A stretch of DNA of 23,697 nt from an uncultured Bacteroidales bacterium (lineage in GTDB: Bacteria; Bacteroidota; Bacteroidia; Bacteroidales; F082), in the NCBI GenBank assembly GCA_937896895.1, contig CALBNV010000008.1, positions 1 through 23,697 on the forward strand, given 5' to 3'. Positions 15,905 through 22,201 of the stretch are shown here, piece by piece (the first letter of the stretch is position 1; every line of letters starts with the position of its first letter). The translations under genes and the position numbers were made by a program. The notes beneath the pieces are model-generated. The model was not told the DNA's origin. It saw only the letters and a list, made by a program, of their open reading frames with translations, and searched no databases.

Positions 15905-15930
15905 GGCACCTCGCAAGAGGTGCTTTTTTT
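15905..15930 (+). terminator. Rho-independent terminator after the TonB-dependent receptor
   Basis: Perfect 7-bp stem GCACCTC/GAGGTGC (15906-15912 with 15917-15923), GCAA tetraloop, then seven T. An A-rich stretch precedes the stem, so it could also stop transcription arriving on the minus strand from the ATPase gene. The following 146 nt to 16076 hold no gene I can recognise. Confidence 0.9.
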
Positions 15931-16076
15931 GTGTAATAAATTATATGTATTGGATAAAAAATATAATATTTTGTTCAATACAAGCTGAATTCAAGTGATA
16001 AATGCAACTTTTTGATTTATCTGACAGCGAATCTTGATTTGGGTGGCGCATTGATGAAGTCAGGAAAGAAGTGGGT

Positions 16077-17339
16077 CTATATTTCAGACATCCATTTCCA
16101 TACAGGCATGACCATTATCGTTTTGTCTCCAATATCAATCCTACGCTCTTTGTCATTATATGTAATAATAATTAAGTTGTTGTATGCCAGTCTATTATCT
16201 AATTTCAAAAGAGCTTGGCTTTCTCGAACAAACGTTTCGCTGTCATCATCACCCAAACTGTAACAAACCTGAATGGCAATTTTTTTCTCCGGAACAACAA
16301 AATCGACCTCCACGTTATGACTGTAGAAAAACACGTTGTTGTCAAGCCCGTATTTGCGGAGCAAAGCCACCGCCACCATGTTTTCGAGCTGCGAAGTGCG
16401 GCAGTCGGTGGTCAGCAGTCCGATGATGCCGTTGTCAACGAAATAGAATTTCTGATTGGTTTCACGCTGGGTAAAGCTATCCGCGAAATTTCTCATCGGA
16501 AGGATCAGGAAGGCATCCTTTGCGTAACTGGCGTATGAAATGACGGTATTCTTCGAGACTTTTACGCCCGCTGATGTTATCAGATTTGCAACTCGCGTCA
16601 AAGCGGTAGGCTGTTTCACACTCTCCGCTAATTTCTTGAACATCAGACGAAGAATATTCGGGTTTTCCACCTTGTTGCGAAGAGCGATGTCGCCAAGAAA
16701 TATTTTTTGATAAACAGAAAGCAGATATTCTTTCTTTCCAGGTAAAGATGCACATTCAGGGAAACCGCCATGTTGGACATAATCGTCAAGCAAAGCCTCA
16801 ACAGCATTAATATTTTGGCAATCAACGTCAAAGGTGTAATGGTTGGCTGTGGCAAATTCCAAAAAACTATAAGGGAAAACATTTTGCACGACATATCGTC
16901 CGCCGAGTGTCGTGGCGACATCGGTGCTGAGCATCTTCGCGTTTGAACCGGTGATATAGACCGTATATTTCTGGTCGGCCAAACGGCGGGCGAACTTCTC
17001 CCAGCCATCAATATTTTGTATCTCATCGAGAAACAGCATCGGTCTGTTGCCATTCATACAGAAATGGGCGGCAAAAATGGAATCAAAGTCATGAACATCA
17101 AATCCGAGCAGACGGTCGTCTTCAAAATTAAGGTACAACATATCATCCCATGAGTACCCGTTGGCAAGCAGTTCCTGCATCCGTTGAAAAAGAAGAAACG
17201 ATTTTCCGGCGCGTCTCGCTCCAACCAAAACATATCTGAAATGGTCATAAAACAGAAAGTCACGTTTCACAACTTGCATATTCTCAACCATTTCGCGATT
17301 TTGCCTCAACACTTCTGCCAAAATTTCTTTGTTTATCAT
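16077..17339 (-). CDS. AAA ATPase with DUF4143 domain
   Basis: Accessory ATPase of the AAA_14/DUF4143 family, common in scattered and often strain-specific copies in gut bacteria; the function is not established. In the 420-residue product the Walker A is GARRAGKS (40-47), Walker B is MLFLDEIQN (101-109, Asp105-Glu106), and TGSNAKML (about 130-137) fits sensor 1. A winged-helix-like middle follows, and the C-terminal DUF4143 part has VEVDFVVPEKKIAIQVCYSL, resembling a degenerate PD-(D/E)XK nuclease core with Gln in place of the usual Glu. It is alone, convergent with the TonB-dependent receptor, in AT-rich flanks. A -7 box lies only 14 nt before the ATG. Confidence 0.88.
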   Translation of the reverse strand: MINKEILAEVLRQNREMVENMQVVKRDFLFYDHFRYVLVGARRAGKSFLLFQRMQELLANGYSWDDMLYLNFEDDRLLGFDVHDFDSIFAAHFCMNGNRPMLFLDEIQNIDGWEKFARRLADQKYTVYITGSNAKMLSTDVATTLGGRYVVQNVFPYSFLEFATANHYTFDVDCQNINAVEALLDDYVQHGGFPECASLPGKKEYLLSVYQKIFLGDIALRNKVENPNILRLMFKKLAESVKQPTALTRVANLITSAGVKVSKNTVISYASYAKDAFLILPMRNFADSFTQRETNQKFYFVDNGIIGLLTTDCRTSQLENMVAVALLRKYGLDNNVFFYSHNVEVDFVVPEKKIAIQVCYSLGDDDSETFVRESQALLKLDNRLAYNNLIIITYNDKERRIDIGDKTIMVMPVWKWMSEI

Positions 17340-17353
17340 ATCCGATTTTTTTG

Positions 17354-17361
17354 CAAAAATA
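17354..17361 (-). promoter_or_regulatory. Predicted -7 box for the DUF4143 ATPase
   Basis: Minus strand reads TATTTTTG (TAnnTTTG) 14 nt before the ATG at 17339, implying an RNA leader of only a few bases. The 250 nt upstream to the tRNA is AT-rich. Confidence 0.45.
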
Positions 17362-17569
17362 CAATTTTAGTCAATATATAAGCCGAAATTTATAACAATT
17401 AATTTAGGTCTGTATTTTAGCCAAAATTTAATACTTCAATATATTGGTCAATTTGCAGACTAAAATTGATATTTATGATACTGTCGAATATTTTTCGGAT
17501 AATGAAATTTTTCAAGGACATGATCTGATGCTGAAAAATATTTTCAGGCAATCAGTTTTTAAAATAAAA

Positions 17570-17604
17570 AAGGTTAAAACGTTGAAATACAATGTTTTAA
17601 CCTT
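17570..17604 (-). terminator. Terminator of tRNA-Arg
   Basis: An 11-bp perfect inverted repeat (AAGGTTAAAAC at 17570-17580 and its complement at 17594-17604, 13-nt loop). Read on the minus strand it starts 10 nt after the tRNA and is followed by a T-run (A-run at 17562-17570 on the plus strand). Confidence 0.8.
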
Positions 17605-17613
17605 ATAATGAAG

Positions 17614-17685
17614 TACCCCAGCTGGGAATCGAACCCAAATCTAAAGTTTAGGAAACTTCCGTTCTATCCGTTGAACTACCGGGGC
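17614..17685 (-). tRNA. tRNA-Arg (anticodon CCU)
   Basis: The minus strand folds into a full cloverleaf of 72 nt: acceptor GCCCCGG with CTGGGGT (two G-U pairs), D stem GTTC/GAAC, anticodon stem GAAGT/ACTTT enclosing loop TTCCTAA with anticodon CCT, 4-nt variable loop, and T stem TTGGG/CCCAG with loop TTCGATT. It decodes AGG. The 3' CCA is not encoded, as usual in this phylum. Promoter box at 17699-17706 and terminator at 17570-17604. Confidence 0.95.
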
Positions 17686-17698
17686 AACTTTTCGGCTG

Positions 17699-17706
17699 CA
17701 AAGATA
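17699..17706 (-). promoter_or_regulatory. Predicted -7 box for tRNA-Arg
   Basis: Minus strand reads TATCTTTG, 13 nt before the tRNA 5' end at 17685. Confidence 0.55.
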
Positions 17707-17748
17707 CTAATTTTTTCAATCTGCCGCCATTTATATTTTCTAATTATG

Positions 17749-17756
17749 TAAATTTG
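17749..17756 (+). promoter_or_regulatory. Predicted -7 box for the flippase-like gene
   Basis: TAAATTTG matches TAnnTTTG, 16 nt before the ATG at 17773; divergent from the tRNA promoter. Confidence 0.5.
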
Positions 17757-17772
17757 CAAAGTTTTTTGAATC

Positions 17773-18756
17773 ATGAATAAAAAGATTTCTAAGTCATTGT
17801 CTTACACGGCGTTTCTCGCTCTCGGACTTGCTCTGCTGTGGTTCAGTTTCCGCAACGTTGACCTGCACGGGCTCTGGAACGACGTGAAAAACGCAAAAAT
17901 CTCGTGGCTTTTGTTGAGTTTGTTATGTCTCGCCGCATCGTTGTTCTTCAGGGCGTTGCGCTGGAACATCCAGATTGAGGCGATGGGCTGCAAGACGCGC
18001 GTGTCGTCAACCTACGGCGCCGTGCTGATTGCGTATTTCGCCAACTGCATCTTCCCGCGACTCGGCGAGGTGGTGCGCTGCTCCGTCCTAAAACGCAGGG
18101 AGAACATCCCGTTCGACAAAAACCTCGGCAGCGTCGTCTCCGAACGCATCATCGACCTGTGCGTGCTGCTCCTGCTCGCATTCTTGGTAATCGTCTTCCA
18201 ATGGCAACTGCTCGGAAGCCTCATCACATCGTGGATGATACCATTAATTAATAAGGTGAGAGATAACATCCTTCTTGGCGTTGCCGCTGCTGCTGCGGCC
18301 GTTGTTTCCGTAATCGTCATCATCAGGCTTTGCAGGAGAAGCAGTAGGCTCGCCAGAATCTGGCACGGCTTCGCCGATGGAGTAAAGAGCGTCGTCACGA
18401 TGAAAAGGAAGTGGCGTTTTGTCCTTTACACTTTAGGCGTCTGGGGCTTTTATGTCGTCATGACATGGCTGCCGTTTTACATGCTGGGCGAGACGTCGCA
18501 ACTCGGTTTCGTCGAGGCCGTCACGCTTCTCGGAATCGCGACATTGGGCGTCGTAGCACCCGTCCCGGGCGGCATCGGCACATATCATTTCATCTGCATA
18601 ACGTTGTTGAGCGGTTTCTACGGGATCTCCGAGCAGACTGCCGGCTCCTTTGCAGCATTAAACCACGGCTCGCAGATGATTTTTTACATCATCACCGGAG
18701 TCGTGGCTTATGTCGTTATGATGTTTTTTGATAAAAGAAAACCAAGCAACGAATGA
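17773..18756 (+). CDS. Flippase-like integral membrane protein (LPG_synthase_TM family)
   Basis: Member of the lysylphosphatidylglycerol-synthase transmembrane / UPF0104 family, thought to flip or transfer lipid-linked groups; the substrate in Bacteroidota is unknown. The 327 residues form about seven or eight hydrophobic segments, beginning at about 8-26. Family signatures: FRALRWNIQIEAMG after the second helix, YFANCIFPRLGEVVRCSVLKRRE (about 93-115) and, near the C-terminus, APVPGGIGTYHF with a GSQMIFYIITG helix. No soluble aminoacyl-transferase domain is attached. The 3'-terminal 129 nt (18628-18756) are repeated at 20519-20647. Its stop directly abuts the stop of the convergent lipoprotein gene at 18757, leaving no room for a terminator. 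Confidence 0.88.
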   Translation: MNKKISKSLSYTAFLALGLALLWFSFRNVDLHGLWNDVKNAKISWLLLSLLCLAASLFFRALRWNIQIEAMGCKTRVSSTYGAVLIAYFANCIFPRLGEVVRCSVLKRRENIPFDKNLGSVVSERIIDLCVLLLLAFLVIVFQWQLLGSLITSWMIPLINKVRDNILLGVAAAAAAVVSVIVIIRLCRRSSRLARIWHGFADGVKSVVTMKRKWRFVLYTLGVWGFYVVMTWLPFYMLGETSQLGFVEAVTLLGIATLGVVAPVPGGIGTYHFICITLLSGFYGISEQTAGSFAALNHGSQMIFYIITGVVAYVVMMFFDKRKPSNE

Positions 18757-19608
18757 TTAATCCAAATATTCGTAGGTGTATGTCCTGACGGTTCTTGTTC
18801 TATGAAGTGTTCCTCCGTAGTTATCGCTTCTTGATATATGAGTCCTTATGGCTTTTGTTGGATATTGTTTGCTGTTGTAACTGTATTCGATAGTTATAGG
18901 ACCTTCGTCGTAGTCTAAACTGGTGCAGTTGTTGGCCGAAAGTTTGTATCCCATATCATCAAGACCCCAGCTGAACAGGTAAAATAAAGTGGCGTTAAAG
19001 TCGCAATACGGATTCTTGCCATTATCGTAAGAGTTGAATCTGGCAATCCAATCTATCTCGTTTTCATCATCATCGCTGATTGTCAGTTTCGATAAATTGT
19101 CTCCATTCCAATAGAAATTGACGCCAAAATATTCTTCGTCCATTATTCCTTCGATTTTTTTGATTTTGTTATTTGAATAGCTGACATCAAGTGAACCATC
19201 GTCCGTTCTTATGCTGGAGATTCTATCACCTGTATAACTGATTTCATAAATGTAGCCTTCTTCAAGAAATTTCACAAGCTTATTATTGTCATCATAAATA
19301 TAATCATCTGTAAATGAGCCGTATCCGATACCCTCACATATCGTAAAACTACTTGGCTTGTTGCCATTCCACGTCCAACTTTCTTTCTTGTACTTCTCAT
19401 TATACATTGTTTGTGTTGTCACCCAAGTGACTCCATTGTCATAGGATTCTTCTTGATAGTAGACGCTTTCATCCCATATAGCACTGAGTCTTGCTCCGAT
19501 AGTCTGTGCGCCGCCCGGTGTGCCGCCATTGTTGCTGTCCTTGTCTTTGTTGCACGATGCAAGGAAAATCATGCAGATTGCCAATGCTGATAATAATACT
19601 TTTTTCAT
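18757..19608 (-). CDS. Variable lipoprotein, copy A (beta-rich, DUF4595-like)
   Basis: Function unknown. The 283-residue product has a lipoprotein signal peptide with lipobox LASC (Cys19). The next residues NKDKDSNNGG are charged and flexible, compatible with a surface-export signal of the Bacteroidota type (inference). The mature part is rich in Tyr, Asp, Asn and Trp, with repeated beta-hairpin phrases such as YIYDDNNKLVKFLEEG, ISYTGDRISSIR and YSNNKIKKIEG, like YD-repeat or DUF4595 proteins, and the phrase LSANNCT near the end. Copy B at 20658-21581 shares the signal and linker almost exactly but little of the mature sequence beyond scattered motifs. It is divergent from rfaE2 copy A; its -7 box (19647-19654) carries a mismatch. 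Confidence 0.8.
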   Translation of the reverse strand: MKKVLLSALAICMIFLASCNKDKDSNNGGTPGGAQTIGARLSAIWDESVYYQEESYDNGVTWVTTQTMYNEKYKKESWTWNGNKPSSFTICEGIGYGSFTDDYIYDDNNKLVKFLEEGYIYEISYTGDRISSIRTDDGSLDVSYSNNKIKKIEGIMDEEYFGVNFYWNGDNLSKLTISDDDENEIDWIARFNSYDNGKNPYCDFNATLFYLFSWGLDDMGYKLSANNCTSLDYDEGPITIEYSYNSKQYPTKAIRTHISRSDNYGGTLHRTRTVRTYTYEYLD

Positions 19609-19646
19609 TGTGAATGATTTTTTTGTTGATAATAAATTTTGCGCTG

Positions 19647-19654
19647 CGAAGTTA
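19647..19654 (-). promoter_or_regulatory. Degenerate -7 box for lipoprotein A
   Basis: Minus strand reads TAACTTCG; the corresponding site before lipoprotein B (21623-21630) reads TAACTTTG. The T-to-C change is in the most conserved part of the TAnnTTTG box and may weaken this promoter. Confidence 0.4.
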
Positions 19655-19676
19655 CGTTTTTATTTTTAATAATGTT

Positions 19677-19684
19677 TATTTTTG
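19677..19684 (+). promoter_or_regulatory. Predicted -7 box for rfaE2 copy A
   Basis: TATTTTTG, 12 nt before the ATG at 19697. It overlaps the upstream TTG (19682), excluding that codon as a start. Identical box in copy B at 21652-21659. Confidence 0.5.
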
Positions 19685-19696
19685 CAAAAAATTTTT

Positions 19697-20194
19697 ATGA
19701 ACCACTTTGAAAAAATAAATAATAAAATCCTTGACGGAGAAGGTCTCGAAAAATGGCTTGAGGAATGTCGCCGAAGCGGGAAGAAAATCGTGTTTTCAAA
19801 CGGTTGTTTCGACATCCTGCACCGCGGCCATGTTGAATATCTGTCGAAAGCCGCCGCGAAAGGCGATGTCTTGATAATCGGCTTGAACACCGACGCTTCC
19901 GTGCGACGTCTGAAGGGTTCGTCACGTCCCGTCAACGATGAGAAATCCCGCGCCTTCGTGCTCGCCGCTCTCGGTTTTGTCAGCGCAGTGACGCTTTTCG
20001 ATGACGACACGCCTTATCAATTAATTAATAAGGTGCAGCCCGATGTCCTCGTGAAGGGCAGCGACTACAAACCTGAAGACATAGTCGGCTACGACATCGT
20101 GATGGCGAAAGGCGGTCGCGTCGAGACAATCGAGTTGGTGGATGGGTTCTCAACGACAAAAACTATTGAGAAACTTTCAGTTCACGCAGATTAA
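19697..20194 (+). CDS. rfaE2: D-glycero-beta-D-manno-heptose 1-phosphate adenylyltransferase, copy A
   Basis: Transfers AMP from ATP to heptose 1-phosphate, giving ADP-heptose for the LPS inner core. The 165-residue single-domain protein corresponds to the C-terminal half of E. coli HldE. Nucleotidyltransferase motifs: FSNGCFDILHRGHVEYL with the HxGH signature, IGLNTDASVRRLKG, LFDDDTPYQLI, PDVLVKGSDY and the final GFSTTKTIEKL. ATG 19697 chosen because the -7 box overlaps the earlier TTG. By eye it differs from copy B at about 15 of 161 aligned residues, none in these catalytic motifs. The C-terminus is altered: the last residues VHAD come from a CGCAGATT repeat that reaches into the gene, where copy B ends in K. 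Heptose kinase and other pathway genes are not in the window. Confidence 0.93.
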   Translation: MNHFEKINNKILDGEGLEKWLEECRRSGKKIVFSNGCFDILHRGHVEYLSKAAAKGDVLIIGLNTDASVRRLKGSSRPVNDEKSRAFVLAALGFVSAVTLFDDDTPYQLINKVQPDVLVKGSDYKPEDIVGYDIVMAKGGRVETIELVDGFSTTKTIEKLSVHAD

Positions 20195-20269
20195 TTTTGT
20201 CCCGCAGATTTCGCAGATTGCACGCAGAATAGATAATTCTTATGTGTTACATCTGCATGATTTGCGGGA
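20183..20269. repeat. CGCAGAT-type intergenic repeat with imperfect hairpin
   Basis: CGCAGA occurs at about 20185, 20203, 20212 and 20223. TCCCGCAGATTTCGCAGAT (20200-20218) pairs with the complement of 20251-20269 at about 15 of 19 positions, so the RNA or single strand could fold into a long hairpin. Similar CGCAGATT strings are, in my recollection, frequent between genes in this phylum. The first unit overlaps the 3' end of rfaE2 copy A. Confidence 0.6.
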
Positions 20270-20278
20270 AATATATTT

Positions 20279-20524
20279 TTACTTGATTTGAAGTACCAAT
20301 CCTTTCAAATATGCGCCTTCCGGGTGATAAATATTTATCGGATGGTCTTCAGGTTGCGAGAGTTGGTGCAGAATCCTGACTTTCCGGCCGGTTTCGATTG
20401 CCGCCGCCATCACGATGCTTTGGAACTGAGCCCTGTCAACAGCTTGTGAACAGCTGAAAGTGAACAGCAGTCCGCCGTCTTTGATTTTTTTGATTGCTTC
20501 TTTGTTGATGAATTTATATCCGAG
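20279..20524 (-). pseudogene. Inverted 3' fragment of an rlmI-like methyltransferase
   Basis: The minus strand matches the last 246 nt of the intact gene (23150-23395) with no indels and about 28 mismatches by my count, ending LVLQIK and TAA at 20279-20281. It keeps the reading frame but has only the C-terminal 81 codons and no start or catalytic motif set (the FSCSQAVD segment is present, the DPPAF segment is not). The mismatches are nearly all synonymous (visible changes: Lys to Arg, and the terminal Gly to Lys). It breaks off at TCCGAG (20519-20524), where the duplicated flippase tail begins. A remnant, not a functional gene. Confidence 0.88.
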
Positions 20525-20647
20525 CAGACCGCCGGCTCCTTCGCAGCGTTAAACCACGGCTCGCAGATGATTTTTTACATCATCACCGGAGTCGTGGCTT
20601 ATGTCGTTATGATGTTTTTTGATAAAAGAAAACCAAGCAACGAATAG
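20519..20647 (+). pseudogene. Duplicated 3' end of the flippase-like gene
   Basis: Matches 18628-18756 over 129 nt with about five differences: three near the left end and the stop changed from TGA to TAG. It encodes only the last helix (QMIFYIITGVVAYVVMMFF) and the tail DKRKPSNE with no start, so it is a remnant. Its left edge is the microhomology joint with the inverted rlmI fragment; its right edge is followed by lipoprotein B as the original is followed by lipoprotein A. Confidence 0.92.
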
Positions 20648-20657
20648 TCAGTTGAAA

Positions 20658-21581
20658 CTATTCAACGTAAGAATATGATATTGTGTATGTATAATTATAT
20701 TTATACATATATTGGGCATAGTCGCTTTGGTATGCTTGTCCCGAAATCATCTCCATTGGATAGTCTTCATAGTAGTTGTATTCATACTCGCTTATTTCAC
20801 CATCTTCTATTATCATTGTACAATTGTTCTTCGACATCCTCTCAAGATCTTCATCAAACAAATTTTTGCACAATAAAGAGTTGTTGCCATGATAAGGATT
20901 TGCTGCATTATCATAGATGTATCTTTTGGTATAAGTTTCCAAATCATCAGCGTCAAATACCGTCACTTCCACAACATTGCCGTTTTCCCATTTGAAGGTT
21001 AATTCATCACCAACATCACGTGTGTTTTTGACATCTTTAAGGAAATTGGAACGATGTATTTTCTCTGATTTCCAATCAGAAACGTATGCAAGTTTAAATT
21101 TTATTATTTTCCCTTCGGAGTCACATGTGACATTCCATTTTTCAACTTCATAACCATCTTCAAAAAATTCAATGTTTGATAATCTTTTGTTAGTATAGGA
21201 AAACTTGATTGACCAGGAGTCGTTGTCTTTGCATTCTGTTTCTCTTATCTCTGAAACGAGGTTGTCGGAATTGTAAAAGAATTCCTCCATATATGAGAGT
21301 ATTCCATTATTGTTGTAATTTTTAATCCTTTTGATTTTATCTCCATCCCATTCCCAACGGTCTTTGTCAGAATAGTTTGATGATGAATTTAATGTCCATG
21401 TCTCTCCGTAATCTTCTGAAGACCAGCTTTGGTAAAATTCATCATAGTGAACCTGTGAGATTTTTTTCAGAACGGTCTGCGTGCCACCCGGTGTGCCGCC
21501 ATTGTTGCTGTCCTTGTCTTTGTTGCACGATGCAAGGCAAATCATGCAGATTGCCAATGCTGATAGTAATGCTTTTTTCAT
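20658..21581 (-). CDS. Variable lipoprotein, copy B (beta-rich, DUF4595-like)
   Basis: Function unknown. The 307-residue product has a lipoprotein signal with lipobox LASC (Cys19) and the linker NKDKDSNNGGTPGG, nearly identical to copy A (V4A and F15C in the signal). Beyond the linker the sequences diverge sharply; the shared skeleton is limited to phrases such as WEWDGDKI versus WTWNGNKP, a FFYNSDNLV versus YIYDDNNKLV hairpin, FSYTNKRLSNI versus ISYTGDRISSI, NPYHG versus NPYCD, and SKNNCT versus SANNCT near the C-terminus. Rich in Tyr, Asp, Glu and Trp. Divergent from rfaE2 copy B with a consensus -7 box (21623-21630). The two are homologous paralogues; surface exposure is an inference. Confidence 0.8.
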   Translation of the reverse strand: MKKALLSALAICMICLASCNKDKDSNNGGTPGGTQTVLKKISQVHYDEFYQSWSSEDYGETWTLNSSSNYSDKDRWEWDGDKIKRIKNYNNNGILSYMEEFFYNSDNLVSEIRETECKDNDSWSIKFSYTNKRLSNIEFFEDGYEVEKWNVTCDSEGKIIKFKLAYVSDWKSEKIHRSNFLKDVKNTRDVGDELTFKWENGNVVEVTVFDADDLETYTKRYIYDNAANPYHGNNSLLCKNLFDEDLERMSKNNCTMIIEDGEISEYEYNYYEDYPMEMISGQAYQSDYAQYMYKYNYTYTISYSYVE

Positions 21582-21622
21582 TTTGTATGAGTTTTGGTTG
21601 ATAATTATTAATTTTTACGCCG

Positions 21623-21630
21623 CAAAGTTA
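21623..21630 (-). promoter_or_regulatory. Predicted -7 box for lipoprotein B
   Basis: Minus strand reads TAACTTTG (TAnnTTTG), 41 nt before the ATG at 21581 and 21 nt from the divergent rfaE2 box. Confidence 0.5.
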
Positions 21631-21651
21631 CCTTTTTTTTTTAATAATGCT

Positions 21652-21659
21652 TATTTTTG
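21652..21659 (+). promoter_or_regulatory. Predicted -7 box for rfaE2 copy B
   Basis: TATTTTTG, 12 nt before the ATG at 21672, same arrangement as copy A. Confidence 0.5.
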
Positions 21660-21671
21660 CAAAAATTTTTT

Positions 21672-22160
21672 ATGAACTATTTCAAGAATATCAATAACAA
21701 AATCCTTGACGAAAAAGGTCTCGCGAAATGGCTTGGGGAATGTCGCCGAAGCGGGAAGAAAATAGTGTTTTCAAACGGTTGTTTCGACATCCTGCACCGC
21801 GGCCATGTTGAATATCTCTCAAAAGCCGCCGCGAAAGGCGATGTCCTGATAATCGGCTTGAACACCGACGCTTCAGTGAAACGGTTGAAAGGCCCGACAC
21901 GCCCCGTCAACGATGAGAAAGCCCGCGCCTTCGTGCTCGCCGCCCTCGGTTTTGTCAGTGCGGTGACGCTTTTCGATGACGACACGCCCTATCAATTAAT
22001 TAATAAGGTGCAGCCCGATGTCCTCGTGAAGGGCAGCGACTACAGGCCTGAAGACATAGTCGGCTACGACATCGTGACGGCGAAAGGCGGTCGCGTCGAG
22101 ACAATCGACCTCGTGGAAGGCTTTTCTACAACAAAAACAATTGAAAAACTCAGCAAATAA
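21672..22160 (+). CDS. rfaE2: D-glycero-beta-D-manno-heptose 1-phosphate adenylyltransferase, copy B
   Basis: Same enzyme as the gene at 19697: ADP-heptose formation for LPS. The 162-residue product keeps FSNGCFDILHRGHVEYL, the RLKGPTRPV segment, LFDDDTPYQLI and PDVLVKGSDY. Its RLKGPTRP is closer to the usual family RLKGPxRP than the RLKGSSRP of copy A, and it has the plain C-terminus EKLSK, suggesting that copy B is nearer the ancestral form. Differences between copies cluster in the first 22 residues. ATG 21672 chosen because the -7 box covers the TTG at 21657. The rlmI-like gene follows after 41 nt with its own promoter. Confidence 0.93.
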   Translation: MNYFKNINNKILDEKGLAKWLGECRRSGKKIVFSNGCFDILHRGHVEYLSKAAAKGDVLIIGLNTDASVKRLKGPTRPVNDEKARAFVLAALGFVSAVTLFDDDTPYQLINKVQPDVLVKGSDYRPEDIVGYDIVTAKGGRVETIDLVEGFSTTKTIEKLSK

Positions 22161-22171
22161 AGAAATTTCCG

Positions 22172-22179
22172 TATCTTTG
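22172..22179 (+). promoter_or_regulatory. Predicted -7 box for the rlmI-like gene
   Basis: TATCTTTG followed by CGGG, 22 nt before the ATG at 22202. Confidence 0.55.
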
Positions 22180-22201
22180 CGGGATTTAAATTCTGAATAC
22201 C

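Noticed and set aside
16077..17339. DUF4143 ATPase as part of a new defence system
   Set aside because: It is a single gene with no partner nuclease, toxin or recombinase nearby, and such ATPases are common solitary accessory genes; context gives no support.
18628..22160. Duplicated block as an assembly artefact
   Set aside because: The copies differ at many sites, carry different lipoproteins and have distinct gene ends, so a collapsed or duplicated contig segment is unlikely, although spanning reads would still be useful.
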